A DNA stretch of 64,000 nucleotides from Cupriavidus sp. IDO (GCF_000812465.1 NZ_JWMA01000002.1:1-64000); one strand, 5' to 3'. Numbered from the stretch's first letter, positions 1 to 9,779 are shown. Numbers and translations are program-made. The notes: generated by a model from the letters alone, not told the origin.

Positions 1-1599
1 CCGGCCGGGATCGATGCGGCGGGCAGCGCCGATCAGGAGCCTGCCGCGCGCATTCGCTACGAGCCGTACCTGTGGGCGGCCGTCTGGTGCGCCGGGGCAA
101 CGGCGCTTTCGGCGCTGGCACACCCGTGGTTCGACCTGGTCAATATCGCGATGCTGTTCCTCGTCGCGGTCGTCGGGGTGGCCCTGCGGCACGGACGCGC
201 CGCGGCGGCGGTGGCATCCGTGATCGCGGTGGGAGCGTTCGATTTCTTCTTTGTGCCGCCGCGGCTGTCGTTTGCGGTCAGCGACATGCAGTACCTGCTG
301 ACGTTCTTCGTGCTGCTTTCCGTCGGGCTTGTCATCGGCCAGCTGACGGCGGGACTGCGCGAGCAGGCTCAGGTGTCGGTACGGCGCGAGACCGATGCGC
401 GCACGCTGTACGAGCTCGCGCGCGAACTGTCATCGGCGCTGACGACTGACCAGATCGTGTCGATCGGCAGCCGGTTCCTGCGCGCGGCTTTCGGGGCGCG
501 ATCGGCGTTCTTCCTGGTTTCGCCAGAGGGTCGATTGCTGTCGCCGGCGTTCGATACCGAAGGCGGTGGCGACGTGCGCAGCGACGCGATCGACCACGTG
601 CTGGCGCAATGGGTGTTCGACCACGGCCAGCCGGCAGGCACCGGTACGAACACGCTGCCTGCCGGCACGGTGCTTTACCTCCCGCTCAAGGCGCCGATGC
701 AGACACGCGGCGTGCTGGCGGTGGAGCCGCAGGTATGGCGAGCCTTTGCCCAGCCCTCGTTGCGGCGGCAGGTCGACGTCTTTGCGACGCTGATCGCGAT
801 TGCCATCGAACGCCTGCACTATGTCGATGTCGCGCAGCAGGCGCTGCTGTCGATGGAATCGGAGCGGCTGCGCAGTTCCCTGCTGGCGGCGGTATCGCAT
901 GACTTGCGCACGCCGCTGACGGCATTGATCGGCATGGCAGAGACCATGCAGCGCAGCGATCCGCCGCTGCCGCCGCACATGGCCGATATCGCATCAGCGA
1001 TGCGCGAGCAGGCGAAGCGCATGAGTACGATGGTGGTCAACCTGCTGGACATGGCGCGCCTGCAGGGCCGTGACGTGCGCATGCAGAAGGAGTGGCAGTC
1101 GTTCGAAGAGTTGGTGGGGGCCGCGCTGGCGTCGCTGCGAGATGCGCTGGCGCATCATCGCGTCGTGGTGGCGGATTTGTCATCAGTACCCCTGGTCGAG
1201 TGCGATGCGGTACTGATGGAGCGGGTGTTATGCAACCTGCTGGAGAACGCGGCCAAGTACACGCCACCGGGCACGGAGATCCGCGTGCGGGCGGCGTTGA
1301 CGGATGAAGAGGTGCGGCTGGTGATCGAGGACGATGGACCAGGGGTACCAGCGGGCAGGGAGCGCCAGATCTTCGAGAAATTTACGCGTGGCGAGCGCGA
1401 ATCCGTCACGCCGGGCGTGGGCCTCGGCCTGGCCGTATGCGAGGCAATCGTGCAGGCGCATGGCGGCCACATCTGGGTCGAGCCGGCGCAGCGCCCGGAC
1501 AGGCCCGAGGGCAGCGCCGGTGCACGCTTCGTGGTGGCCTTGCCGCGCGGCAATCCGCCGGTGATCCTGCCGGAGTCCGCAGACATACCGGCGCAATAG
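1..1599 (+). CDS. kdpD: Sensor histidine kinase KdpD, C-terminal part (5' end outside window)
   Basis: Membrane sensor kinase that with KdpE controls the high-affinity potassium ATPase KdpFABC. The frame is open from base 1, so the N-terminal KdpD sensory and Usp-like domains lie outside the window; 532 codons remain of a protein usually near 900 residues. Visible here are hydrophobic segments of the four-helix membrane domain (about 50-330 bp), a GAF-like region, the H-box SHDLRTP with its phosphoacceptor His codon at 898-900, the N-box NLLENAAKYTPPG, and ATP-lid motifs EDDGPGVP and GVGLGLAVCEAIVQAHGG. kdpE follows 27 bp downstream, so the two are surely co-transcribed. Identification is secure. 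Confidence 0.96.
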   Translation, partial: PAGIDAAGSADQEPAARIRYEPYLWAAVWCAGATALSALAHPWFDLVNIAMLFLVAVVGVALRHGRAAAAVASVIAVGAFDFFFVPPRLSFAVSDMQYLLTFFVLLSVGLVIGQLTAGLREQAQVSVRRETDARTLYELARELSSALTTDQIVSIGSRFLRAAFGARSAFFLVSPEGRLLSPAFDTEGGGDVRSDAIDHVLAQWVFDHGQPAGTGTNTLPAGTVLYLPLKAPMQTRGVLAVEPQVWRAFAQPSLRRQVDVFATLIAIAIERLHYVDVAQQALLSMESERLRSSLLAAVSHDLRTPLTALIGMAETMQRSDPPLPPHMADIASAMREQAKRMSTMVVNLLDMARLQGRDVRMQKEWQSFEELVGAALASLRDALAHHRVVVADLSSVPLVECDAVLMERVLCNLLENAAKYTPPGTEIRVRAALTDEEVRLVIEDDGPGVPAGRERQIFEKFTRGERESVTPGVGLGLAVCEAIVQAHGGHIWVEPAQRPDRPEGSAGARFVVALPRGNPPVILPESADIPAQ

Positions 1600-1626
1600 C
1601 CGCCAACAAGACGGGAGTGCTGACAG

Positions 1627-2322
1627 ATGCCATTCGAGTTTTCGCCCACGGTGCTGCTGATCGAGGACGAACCGCATATCCGCCGGTTCGTGCGCGAGGC
1701 GCTGCAGTCCGAGGGCTGCAGCGTGCACGAAGCGGATTCGCTCAGGCGCGGGCTGATCGAGGCCGGTACGCGCCAGCCCGACCTGGTGATCCTCGATCTC
1801 GGGCTGCCCGATGGCGATGGCGTGACGCTGATCCGCGAGGTGCGCACCTGGACCGAAGTGCCGGTGCTGGTGCTGTCCGCGCGTAGTGGCGAGGCGGACA
1901 AGATCGAGGCGCTAGATGCCGGTGCCGACGATTACCTGACCAAGCCGTTCGGCGTGGGGGAACTGATTGCACGGCTACGTGTGCTGCTGCGTCGCCATGC
2001 GAAGTCCAACCCTCATGGTGCCGTGCAGATTGCGTTTGGCGACGTGCAGGTCGACCTGGCCAACCGCCTGGTCACGCGCGCGGGGGAGGCGGTGCATCTG
2101 ACGCCGATCGAGTACCGGCTGCTGGCGGTACTGATCGCCCATCGCGGCAAGGTGATGACGCATCGCGAGCTGTTGCGGGAGGTCTGGGGGCCTTCGCACG
2201 CGGAAAGCAGCCAGTACCTGCGCGTCTATATGGGCCACCTCCGCCACAAGCTGGAAGCCGATCCGGCGCAGCCGGCGCATCTGCTGACAGAGGTCGGGTT
2301 GGGCTATCGCTTTGCGGGGTAG
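1627..2322 (+). CDS. kdpE: Response regulator KdpE (OmpR family)
   Basis: Two-component response regulator of 231 residues, partner of the preceding KdpD, which activates the kdpFABC potassium transporter. The receiver domain (about 8-120) has the acidic pocket IEDE, phosphoacceptor Asp57 in LVILDLGLP, and the conserved Lys106 in YLTKPFG. A winged-helix OmpR-type DNA-binding domain follows (about 130-229; HLTPIEYRLLAVL, SQYLRVYMGHLRHKLE). It is the last gene of the operon, with a strong intrinsic terminator about 55 bp after its stop. Confidence 0.96.
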   Translation: MPFEFSPTVLLIEDEPHIRRFVREALQSEGCSVHEADSLRRGLIEAGTRQPDLVILDLGLPDGDGVTLIREVRTWTEVPVLVLSARSGEADKIEALDAGADDYLTKPFGVGELIARLRVLLRRHAKSNPHGAVQIAFGDVQVDLANRLVTRAGEAVHLTPIEYRLLAVLIAHRGKVMTHRELLREVWGPSHAESSQYLRVYMGHLRHKLEADPAQPAHLLTEVGLGYRFAG

Positions 2323-2376
2323 GGACGGGCGGCCGAGATCGGGCGGTCTGTCGGCAACGAGCGGCCAAAAGAAAAA

Positions 2377-2408
2377 AGGCCGATGCGATTGCATCGGCCT
2401 TTCCTCTT
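2377..2408 (+). terminator. Intrinsic terminator after kdpE
   Basis: A perfect 10-bp stem (AGGCCGATGC / GCATCGGCCT, loop GATT) is preceded by an A-run and followed by TTCCTCTT. It ends the kdpDE transcript, and the flanking A-run would also let it work for the minus-strand tRNA-Asn transcript. Confidence 0.85.
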
Positions 2409-2416
2409 CTATCGGT

Positions 2417-2492
2417 TGGCTCCCCGACCTGGGCTCGAACCAGGGACCTACGGATTAACAGTCCGGCGCTCTACCGACTGAGCTATCGGGGA
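2417..2492 (-). tRNA. tRNA-Asn (GUU)
   Basis: A 76-nt tRNA on the minus strand. The acceptor stem TCCCCGA pairs with TCGGGGA, discriminator G, and the CCA end is encoded. The anticodon loop CTGTTAA gives anticodon GUU. The T-arm GGTTCGAGCC is canonical. The bidirectional terminator at 2377-2408 lies just past its 3' end. Confidence 0.97.
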
Positions 2493-2688
2493 ACAGCTGA
2501 GAAAAAAATTATAACCAGTTTCTCGTTGGTCCGTCAATACCTTCCAACATTTCATTCTTGTTGTCAGGCATGCCGAAGCTTCTGGTTGTGTTGTGCCGCC
2601 GCTTGCGAAGGGCATTTCTGCCGGCTTCGGGGCGCCGCGCGTCCAACAGCGAGGCCGCATTATAGCCGCGCTTTTCCGTTTGCGCCAG

Positions 2689-2709
2689 AAAAAACCGCCT
2701 TGCGGCGGC
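2689..2709 (-). terminator. Intrinsic terminator after the ferredoxin reductase gene
   Basis: Read on the minus strand: GCCGCC, loop GCAA, GGCGGT, then a run of T residues. It lies 34 bp beyond the stop codon of the reductase gene at 2743 and is a standard GNRA-loop terminator. Confidence 0.8.
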
Positions 2710-2742
2710 TTCTCCCTGCGAGCACGATTGTTGCGCTTGCAA

Positions 2743-3852
2743 TCAGTCGAACACCGGCGAATCCACGCCGAGGATCTTGTGCAGCTTCGGCGAGGTGGTG
2801 GTGTACTGCATGTGGATCTTCTTCTCGGGGAAGATGTAGGGCGCAGCACCGAACGCGGCCAGCGCGGCCTCGTGGAAGCCTGACAGGATCAGCTTCTTCT
2901 TGCCGGGGTAGGTGTTGATGTCACCCACCGCGAAGATGCCCGGGATGTTGGTCTCGAACTTCTCGGTGTCCACCTTGATCTGCTTGCGCTCCAGGTCCAG
3001 GCCCCATTCGGCGATCGGGCCGAGCTTGGGCGACAGGCCGAAGAACACCAGCAGGTCGTCCACCGGCAGGCGGCGGGTCACGCCGTCGGCGCCGGTGACC
3101 TTGATCTCGTTCAGCACGCCGTCCTTCTCTTCGTAGCCGCCGATCTGGCCGACCAGGAACTGCATTTCCATCTGTTCGCACAGTTCCTTCATCTTGGCGA
3201 CCGATGCGGGCGCGGCGCGGAAGCCGTCGCGGCGGTGGATCATCACCACCGACTCGGCCTTGCCGACCAGGTCCAGCGTCCAGTCGAGCGCCGAATCGCC
3301 GCCGCCGACGATCACCAGGTTGCGGCCATGGAAGCGGCTCGGATCCTTGACGCGGTAGAACAGCTGCTTGCCGTCGAACTTGTCGATGCCTTCGACCTTC
3401 AGCGTGCGCGGCTGGAACGAACCGACGCCGGCCGCGATGAAGATGGTCTTGGTGATGAAGCGGGTTCCGAGCGAGGTCTCGACGAAGAAGCGGCCGTCTT
3501 CGCGGCGCTCCACGACGGCGACTTCCTGGCCCAGGTGGAAGGTCGGCTCGAACGGCTCGATCTGCTTGAGCAGGTTGTCGGTCAGTTCCTGGCCGGTGCA
3601 GATGGGCACGGCCGGGATGTCATAGATGGGCTTGTCCGGATACAGTTCCACGCACTGGCCGCCGACCACTTTCAGGGAATCGATGACATGCGCCTTGATC
3701 TCGAGCAGGCCCAGTTCAAAGACCTGGAACAGCCCGACCGGGCCGGCACCGACGATCAGCGCGTCGATTTCGAGCGGCTGGCCGCCAGCGGTGTTGCCGC
3801 CGGCAACCTGCCTGGTCGTGTCGGCAACGGGATTTGGAATGCTCAAGTCCAT
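2743..3852 (-). CDS. Ferredoxin--NADP reductase (thioredoxin-reductase-like type)
   Basis: A 369-residue flavoprotein expected to move electrons between NADPH and ferredoxin in the cytoplasm. It has an N-terminal FAD-binding motif ([19 protein letters not shown]), a central NADPH-binding GGGDSA motif ([13 protein letters not shown]), and a C-terminal FAD motif ([15 protein letters not shown]). It lacks the CxxC of thioredoxin reductases, fitting the YumC-type FNR family. The start MDLSIPNP at 3852 is chosen because an AGGA ribosome site precedes it and the 58 codons upstream in frame are not protein-like. fdxA, its likely electron partner, lies 83 bp upstream on the same strand. Confidence 0.93.
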   Translation of the reverse strand: MDLSIPNPVADTTRQVAGGNTAGGQPLEIDALIVGAGPVGLFQVFELGLLEIKAHVIDSLKVVGGQCVELYPDKPIYDIPAVPICTGQELTDNLLKQIEPFEPTFHLGQEVAVVERREDGRFFVETSLGTRFITKTIFIAAGVGSFQPRTLKVEGIDKFDGKQLFYRVKDPSRFHGRNLVIVGGGDSALDWTLDLVGKAESVVMIHRRDGFRAAPASVAKMKELCEQMEMQFLVGQIGGYEEKDGVLNEIKVTGADGVTRRLPVDDLLVFFGLSPKLGPIAEWGLDLERKQIKVDTEKFETNIPGIFAVGDINTYPGKKKLILSGFHEAALAAFGAAPYIFPEKKIHMQYTTTSPKLHKILGVDSPVFD

Positions 3853-3935
3853 ATTCGTCCTGATTCGTGGTCGGGCACCTTGTGCCCGGTATTGCGGAAA
3901 GCGAGTGGGGACGGCTTTCTTCTTTCTTGTTACTG

Positions 3936-4259
3936 TCAGCGCTGCAGGTATTGCAGCTTGTCGGTGGCGTCCTTCCATTCCTCGGCTTCGGCCAGCGGGG
4001 CCTTGGTCTTGGTGATGGAGGGCCACGAACGCGCCAGTTCGGCGTTCAGGTCAATGAATTGCTGCTGGTCGCCCGGAACGTCTTCCTCGGCGTAAATGGC
4101 GTTCACCGGGCATTCGGCCACGCACACTGCACAGTCGATACACTCATCCGGGTCGATGGCCAGGAAGTTCGGGCCTTCACGGAAACAATCGACCGGACAT
4201 ACGTCAACGCAGTCTGTGTATCGGCAACGGATGCAGGATTCGGTGACAACGTGAGTCAT
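3936..4259 (-). CDS. fdxA: Ferredoxin FdxA ([3Fe-4S][4Fe-4S] type)
   Basis: A 107-residue soluble electron carrier of the 7Fe family (Azotobacter FdI class). Cys9, Cys17 and Cys50 are positioned for the [3Fe-4S] cluster and Cys21, Cys40, Cys43 and Cys46 for the [4Fe-4S] cluster; extra cysteines occur at 12 and 25. The C-terminal extension of about 50 residues is typical of FdxA. It precedes the ferredoxin-NADP reductase on the same strand, so the two probably form an operon and a redox pair. Confidence 0.95.
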   Translation of the reverse strand: MTHVVTESCIRCRYTDCVDVCPVDCFREGPNFLAIDPDECIDCAVCVAECPVNAIYAEEDVPGDQQQFIDLNAELARSWPSITKTKAPLAEAEEWKDATDKLQYLQR

Positions 4260-4553
4260 TTCGGTTCCAGAAAAACGGGTCGGCTTTTGATGGGATACTG
4301 GTTCTGGCCGCTTCTTGCCGGCGGGCTGCCTGCATCCGCATGGTTGCGTTCTGCGGGGCGAGCGCCGGCCGTGGCCTTTCAGAAGCCGGTATTGTATCCG
4401 AGCCTTCTGGCAAGAATAGCGACTCTATATAGCGGGATCAGATAGTTTTCTTATTTCTTTATGTATATTTGATCGGGCGCAGGTGGCTGCCTGCAGCGCC
4501 ATGCGTGGCAGGATGAAGATGTCGATGGCACGCCGCTCTTCCAGGAGATCAGG
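4260..4553. promoter_or_regulatory. Divergent intergenic region between fdxA and a secreted protein gene
   Basis: This 294-bp non-coding stretch holds the promoters for fdxA (minus) and the gene at 4554 (plus). It includes an AT-rich patch near 4425-4475, unusual in this GC-rich window. I could not assign a convincing -35/-10 pair or a known operator. Confidence 0.4.
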
Positions 4554-5093
4554 ATGCTGCGTTCGAAACGTGATTCCGGATACGCATTTCGACCGGGATG
4601 GATGGCCGGCCTACTGAGTCTGTTTGTGTTGATTGCCGCACACGGCCCGGTTGCGAACGGACAAGCGCTCTCGCAGCCGGCCATGGCAGACAGCGTGGTT
4701 TCCCGGCTGGTGGCCTGGCGCGGGCGTACCGACCAGCCGGTGCGGCTGGCAACGCTGACCGCCTTTGACTGGGACAGCTTCAGCGTCACCAAGGGGCCCG
4801 CGGGCGATGCGATGGCGAATTGCGGCCGTGCTGGCCTGTTGCCATGCGGCCCGGAACTGCAGCCGCCGGCGGGGCAGCCGGTCCAGGTCTTGCGGTTCCG
4901 CCGGGGCAGCACGCAAGTCTACGAAGAGCGCATCATGGCGGAGAACGGCGTGTTCGCCGAGCCGCTGCCGGCCGGCGTGCCCCGTGCCGCAGCGACACTC
5001 GTGTCCTGCGTGGACGGGCAGGGGCGGCAACTCTGGTGCCTGCAGGACCGCGCGCAGTTGCGCAAGCCGGCACAGTTTCTCGACGGCGGCTGA
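4554..5093 (+). CDS. Hypothetical secreted or membrane-anchored protein
   Basis: A 179-residue protein of unknown function. Residues 16-38 form a hydrophobic stretch (WMAGLLSLFVLIAAHG) followed by an Ala/Gln-rich region that could be a signal-peptidase site, so export is likely. The mature part contains four cysteines (NCGRAGLLPCG and SCVDG...LWCLQ) that could form two disulfides. An AGGAGA ribosome site lies just ahead of the ATG, which supports real translation. It sits alone between fdxA (divergent) and pncB. I recognise no family. Confidence 0.7.
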   Translation: MLRSKRDSGYAFRPGWMAGLLSLFVLIAAHGPVANGQALSQPAMADSVVSRLVAWRGRTDQPVRLATLTAFDWDSFSVTKGPAGDAMANCGRAGLLPCGPELQPPAGQPVQVLRFRRGSTQVYEERIMAENGVFAEPLPAGVPRAAATLVSCVDGQGRQLWCLQDRAQLRKPAQFLDGG

Positions 5094-5177
5094 CGCGGAG
5101 CTACCCGCGCGAGGCGGCGGCCTGCAGCCGCTTCGGTTAGCATGTCGGCCTGACCCGGCATTGCCGTCTGGCTCGCT

Positions 5178-6356
5178 ATGATCATTCCCTCTCTGCTCGA
5201 CACCGACCTGTACAAATTCACGATGATGCAGGTGGTGTTGCATCATTTCCCGCAAGCGCAGGTCGAGTACCGCTTCAAGTGCCGTAACTCCGGCATCGAC
5301 CTGGTGCCGTACATCGACGAAATCCGCGCCGAGGTGACCCAGCTCTGCCAGCTGCGTTTCACCGAGGATGAACTGGCATACCTGCGCGGCATGCGCTTCA
5401 TCAAGAGCGATTTCGTCGACTTTCTCGCGCTGTTCCACCTGAACGAGAAGTACGTGACCATCACGCCCGCGCCGGCGGGCAATGGCGAGATCGAGATCTC
5501 GATCGTCGGGCCGTGGCTGCACACGATCCTGTTCGAGGTGCCGCTGTTGGCCATCGTCAATGAAGTCTATTTCCGCCGTACGCAACCGCGGCCAGACATG
5601 GAGGAGGGACGCAGGCGGCTGCGTGAAAAGCTTGCTCTCCTGAAGGCGCCGCAGTATGCCGACTGCGTGATCGCGGACTACGGCACCCGCCGGCGCTTTG
5701 CGCGCGACTGGCAGGAAGAGGTCCTGCTGGAGATGCGCCAGCTGCTGGGCCCGCAACTGGCCGGCACCAGCAATGTCCACTTTGCCCGGCTGCACAATAT
5801 CGTGCCGCTCGGCACCATGGCGCACGAATACCTGCAGGCATGCCAGGCGCTGGGTCCGCGGCTGCGCGATTCGCAGGTCTTCGCACTGGAGAACTGGGCG
5901 CGCGAGTACCGCGGCGACCTTGGGATCGCGCTGTCCGATACGGTCGGCTTCGATGCCTTCCTGCGCGATTTCGACCTGTACTTCTGCAAGCTGTTCGACG
6001 GCGTGCGCCATGATTCCGGCGATCCGATCGTCTGGGGCGAGAAGATGCTGGCGCACTACACGGCCAACCGTGTCGATCCGCGCGGCAAGACGCTGATCTT
6101 CAGCGACAGCCTCGATATCCCGCGCGTGATCGAGTTGTACGAGCGCTTCCGCGGCCGCTGCCGCCTGGCCTTTGGCGTGGGCACCAACCTGACCAACGAC
6201 CTTGGCTACACGCCGCTGCAGATTGTCATCAAGATGGTGCGATGCAACGGCCAGCCGGTGGCCAAGCTCTCGGACACGCCGGAAAAGACGATGTGCGACG
6301 ACGCCGGCTACCTGGCCTACCTGAGGCAGGTGTTTGCCGTTCAACCGGCTGCGTAG
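5178..6356 (+). CDS. pncB: Nicotinate phosphoribosyltransferase
   Basis: A 392-residue enzyme of the NAD salvage pathway that converts nicotinate and phosphoribosyl pyrophosphate to nicotinate mononucleotide with ATP hydrolysis. Family hallmarks are the N-terminal [13 protein letters not shown] motif, the YGTRRRFA segment that carries active-site arginines, the phosphate-binding [12 protein letters not shown], and [11 protein letters not shown] near the C terminus. Length matches the E. coli enzyme. It is probably monocistronic or paired with the following LUD protein gene 97 bp downstream. Confidence 0.95.
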   Translation: MIIPSLLDTDLYKFTMMQVVLHHFPQAQVEYRFKCRNSGIDLVPYIDEIRAEVTQLCQLRFTEDELAYLRGMRFIKSDFVDFLALFHLNEKYVTITPAPAGNGEIEISIVGPWLHTILFEVPLLAIVNEVYFRRTQPRPDMEEGRRRLREKLALLKAPQYADCVIADYGTRRRFARDWQEEVLLEMRQLLGPQLAGTSNVHFARLHNIVPLGTMAHEYLQACQALGPRLRDSQVFALENWAREYRGDLGIALSDTVGFDAFLRDFDLYFCKLFDGVRHDSGDPIVWGEKMLAHYTANRVDPRGKTLIFSDSLDIPRVIELYERFRGRCRLAFGVGTNLTNDLGYTPLQIVIKMVRCNGQPVAKLSDTPEKTMCDDAGYLAYLRQVFAVQPAA

Positions 6357-6453
6357 CAAAATTCATGGCCCTCCGGGCAGGCTCGGGGCGCTGACGCAGA
6401 ACTATAATCAGCCAGTTCGCCCCCGACCCGCCGGTCACCCTTCACAAGGCCAT

Positions 6454-7140
6454 ATGGAAACCAACGACGCCCGCGACCGCATCTTTGCCCGAATCCGTGC
6501 TGCCCAGGGGCGCGCGCCCAAGGTCAGCAGCGGCGAGCGCGCGGCAGTGGCCGACTACCTGGCGCGTCACCCGCAAGGGCCGCGCCCTGCGTCCGCGGGC
6601 GACCTGATCGAGGCCTTCGTGCTGCAGGCGCAGAAGATGGCCTCGACAGTCGACCGCGTGGCAACGCTGGTGGACGTCCCGGCCGCCGCGGCGCGCTTTC
6701 TCGATAGCCTGAGCCTAGTGCGCCGCGCGGTGGCATGGGATGCCCTGGGCGCATTGCCGTGGCAGGAGAGCGGCCTGGCAGTGGAATGCCGTCCGCCCAT
6801 CCGCGACGTGCAGGGCGACCACGACCACGGCGATCTGGTGGGCATCACCGGCTGTTTCTGCGCCATTGCAGAGACCGGCTCGCTGATGCTGCTGTCGGGG
6901 CCGCAGACCTTCGCCTCGGCTGCACTGTTGCCCGAGACGCATATTGCCGTGGTGCCGGTATCGCGCATCGTCGCAGGCCTCGAAGACGCTTTCGCGCTGG
7001 TGCGCAGCGAGCGGGGCGAGCTGCCGCGTGCGACCAATATCATCAGCGGCCCGTCCCGCACCGGCGACATCGAGCAGACCATCGTGCTGGGCGCACATGG
7101 CCCGTATCGCGTCCATGTCATCCTGGTGAACGACGCCTGA
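6454..7140 (+). CDS. LutC/YkgG family LUD-domain protein
   Basis: A 228-residue LUD-domain (DUF162) protein. In other bacteria LutC is one subunit of the LutABC iron-sulfur L-lactate dehydrogenase complex. Visible family motifs are GITGCFCAIAETGSLML and the C-terminal RTGDIEQTIVLGAHGP..HVIL. The start METNDARDRI at 6454 is chosen over an upstream in-frame ATG because the homologous region begins here. No lutA or lutB adjoins it; neighbours are pncB and a NhaD-type transporter, so the partners are either elsewhere or absent. Confidence 0.85.
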   Translation: METNDARDRIFARIRAAQGRAPKVSSGERAAVADYLARHPQGPRPASAGDLIEAFVLQAQKMASTVDRVATLVDVPAAAARFLDSLSLVRRAVAWDALGALPWQESGLAVECRPPIRDVQGDHDHGDLVGITGCFCAIAETGSLMLLSGPQTFASAALLPETHIAVVPVSRIVAGLEDAFALVRSERGELPRATNIISGPSRTGDIEQTIVLGAHGPYRVHVILVNDA

Positions 7141-7318
7141 CGCTTGCATTGGCCGGTGCAATCGGCCGGGCGCAATGGTGCTTGATTTACACTTGCAGGT
7201 TCGCTGCGGGCCGGCCTGACAGGCCATTTCCGCGCAGCACGTTCCGCTTGCGCCGATGGCTGGCGCAAGGATTCCTCACCTGCATTCATTGCATTTCGAG
7301 CCAAGGAGAATCCGCCTG

Positions 7319-8743
7319 ATGCGACGCGCCTCCGTGCTGATGCCGCTGCTGGCCATGCTGGCCGTTCTTCCCTCATTCGCCTGCGCTGCCGATCTCGACG
7401 GCGCGACACTGTCGGCGCTGTGGGGGCTGCCGTTCGCAGGCCTGCTGTTGTCGATCGCGCTGTTCCCGCTGGTGGCGCCCAGGCTCTGGCATCACCACTA
7501 CGGCAAGATCGCCGCGGCCTGGGGCCTGCTGTTCCTGCTGCCGTTCGCGATGTCCTTCGGCGTGCACGCGGCTATTGCCAACACCATGCACGCGCTGCTG
7601 GGCGAGTACATCCCGTTCATTGCGCTGATCGCGGCGTTGTATATCGTGGCGGGCGGCATCTGCGTGCGCGGCAACCTGCACGGCACGCCGCGGCTGAACA
7701 CCGGCATTCTCGCGCTGGGTACCTTGCTGGCCAGTTTCATGGGCACGACGGGTGCGGCCATGCTGCTAATCCGGCCGTTGCTGCGCGCCAACGACAACCG
7801 GCGCCACGTGGCGCACGTAGTGGTGTTCTTCATCTTCCTGGTTGCCAATGCCGGCGGTTCGCTGACGCCGCTGGGCGATCCGCCGCTGTTCCTCGGCTTC
7901 CTGCAGGGCGTGGACTTCTTCTGGACCATGCGCCACATCTTTCCGGAGACGGTGTTCATCTGCGTGGCATTGCTGGTGATTTTCTATCTGGTCGACCGGC
8001 ACTACTACCACAACAGGGAAGAGGACCTTCCGCCTGCTCTCGATCCGACCCCTGACTCGCGTGGCATCCGCATCGAGGGCAACTTCAATTTCGTGCTGCT
8101 GCTGGCCATCATCGGCCTGGTACTGATGAGCGGCCTGTGGAAGCCGGGCATCGTCTTTGACGTGATGGGCACCGAGGTGCCGCTGCCGGCCGCGGTGCGC
8201 GATTTGCTGCTGGTGGTGGTCGCGGTGGTGTCGCTGATGGTAACGCCGCACTCGGCGCGGGCCGGCAACGAATTCAACTGGGAGCCGATCCTGGAAGTCG
8301 GCAAGCTCTTTGCCGGCATCTTCCTGACCATCATTCCGGTCATCGCCATGCTCAAGGCCGGCACCGACGGCGCCTTCGCCGGCGTCGTGCGCACGGTGAG
8401 CGACGCCAACGGCCAGCCGATCGACAGCATGTACTTCTGGGCGACCGGGATCCTGTCGTCGTTCCTGGACAATGCGCCGACCTACCTGGTGTTCTTCAAT
8501 ACCGCCGGCGGCGATCCGGCCACGCTGATGACGCGCGATGCCTCGACCCTGGCGGCCATTTCCGCAGGCGCTGTGTTCATGGGCGCCAATACCTATATCG
8601 GCAACGCGCCCAACCTGATGGTGAAGGCGATTGCGGAAAACCGCGGTGTGCGGATGCCCAGCTTCTTCGGCTATATGCTGTGGTCGGGCGGGGTCTTGGT
8701 GCCGTTGTTCCTGGTGATGACTTTCCTCTTCTTCCACGTTTGA
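7319..8743 (+). CDS. NhaD-type sodium:proton antiporter
   Basis: A 474-residue inner-membrane transporter with about 12 hydrophobic segments, of the NhaD/ion-transporter superfamily, expected to exchange Na+ for H+. Conserved re-entrant-like motifs are ANAGGSLTPLGDPPLFLGFL and SSFLDNAPTYLVFFNTAGG. The N terminus is a possible cleavable signal (MRRASVLMPLLAMLAVLPSF), as in some NhaD proteins. The ATG at 7319 follows a near-perfect AAGGAGA at 7303-7309, which decides the start. Substrate is inferred from family only; organic-anion transport is the alternative. Confidence 0.85.
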   Translation: MRRASVLMPLLAMLAVLPSFACAADLDGATLSALWGLPFAGLLLSIALFPLVAPRLWHHHYGKIAAAWGLLFLLPFAMSFGVHAAIANTMHALLGEYIPFIALIAALYIVAGGICVRGNLHGTPRLNTGILALGTLLASFMGTTGAAMLLIRPLLRANDNRRHVAHVVVFFIFLVANAGGSLTPLGDPPLFLGFLQGVDFFWTMRHIFPETVFICVALLVIFYLVDRHYYHNREEDLPPALDPTPDSRGIRIEGNFNFVLLLAIIGLVLMSGLWKPGIVFDVMGTEVPLPAAVRDLLLVVVAVVSLMVTPHSARAGNEFNWEPILEVGKLFAGIFLTIIPVIAMLKAGTDGAFAGVVRTVSDANGQPIDSMYFWATGILSSFLDNAPTYLVFFNTAGGDPATLMTRDASTLAAISAGAVFMGANTYIGNAPNLMVKAIAENRGVRMPSFFGYMLWSGGVLVPLFLVMTFLFFHV

Positions 8744-8747
8744 TGCC

Positions 8748-9743
8748 ATGAAGCCGTCCATTCTCGTTACCCGTGCCATCTTCCCCGAGGTGATCGAGCG
8801 CCTCGCGCAGTATTTCGATGTCGACGACAACCAGCAGGACGCTGTGCTGGACGCCGCCGCGCTCAAAGCCCGGCTGGCCGGCAAGGCCGGCGTGCTGGCC
8901 AATGCCGCGGACCGGATCGACGCCGACCTGGTATCGGTATTGCCCGGCTTGCGCGCGGTCTGCAATATGGCCGTGGGCTACAACAATCTCGACGTGCCCG
9001 CGCTGACGGCGGCCGGCATCGTCGCGACCAATACACCAGACGTGCTGACCGAAACCACCGCGGACTTCGGCTGGGCGCTGCTGATGGCCACGGCGCGGCG
9101 CGTGACGGAAGCCGAGCACTATCTGCGGGCCGGCAAGTGGCAGCGCTGGAGCTACGACATGCTGGTGGGCGTGGACCTGTACGGCAGCACGCTGGGTATC
9201 CTGGGCATGGGCCGCATCGGCCAGGCGCTGGCCCGCCGCGCAGCCGGGTTTGGCATGACGGTGCTGTACCACAACCGCAGCCAGCTGCCTGAGGCCACCG
9301 AGCGCTCGCTCAATGCGCGCTACGTCAGCAAGGCCGAATTGCTGGAGCAGTCCGACCATCTGCTGCTGGTGCTGCCGTACGGCCCGGAAAGCCATCACGC
9401 CATCGGCGCGACGGAGCTGAGCCAGATGAAATCGACGGCCACGCTGGTGAACCTTGCGCGCGGCGGTATCGTCGACGATGCAGCGCTGGCGAAGGCACTG
9501 CGCGAGAAGCGCATTTTCGCGGCGGGGCTGGACGTATTCGAGGGCGAGCCCAGGGTGCATCCCGATCTGCTGACGGTGCCCAACGTCGTGCTGACGCCGC
9601 ATATCGCCAGCGCCTCGGAAAAGACCCGCAAGGCGATGGCGATGCTGGCCGCCGACAACCTGATTGCCGCGCTCGATGCTGGCCCGCAGGCAGGACAACC
9701 GCCCTCCGTCATCAATCTTGAGGTAATGTCGCGTCGCCGCTGA
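8748..9743 (+). CDS. D-isomer 2-hydroxyacid dehydrogenase (glyoxylate/hydroxypyruvate or 2-ketogluconate reductase type)
   Basis: A 331-residue NAD(P)-dependent oxidoreductase. It has the Rossmann motif LGILGMGRIGQALARR, the substrate-binding and catalytic segments NLARGGIVDDAAL (Arg), FEGEPRVHP (Glu) and LTPHIASASEKTR (His). The pattern is closest to GhrB/TkrA-like reductases of glyoxylate, hydroxypyruvate or 2-ketogluconate. It starts 4 bp after the stop of the antiporter gene, so the two are co-transcribed. The exact substrate cannot be read from sequence. Confidence 0.9.
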   Translation: MKPSILVTRAIFPEVIERLAQYFDVDDNQQDAVLDAAALKARLAGKAGVLANAADRIDADLVSVLPGLRAVCNMAVGYNNLDVPALTAAGIVATNTPDVLTETTADFGWALLMATARRVTEAEHYLRAGKWQRWSYDMLVGVDLYGSTLGILGMGRIGQALARRAAGFGMTVLYHNRSQLPEATERSLNARYVSKAELLEQSDHLLLVLPYGPESHHAIGATELSQMKSTATLVNLARGGIVDDAALAKALREKRIFAAGLDVFEGEPRVHPDLLTVPNVVLTPHIASASEKTRKAMAMLAADNLIAALDAGPQAGQPPSVINLEVMSRRR

Positions 9744-9779
9744 GGCCGGCGTGCGCCATTACGATTTCCCGTTTCCTTC

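Noticed and set aside
4611-6359. A 582-codon frame antisense to pncB
   Set aside because: Spans pncB and part of the preceding gene on the other strand; no recognisable motif.
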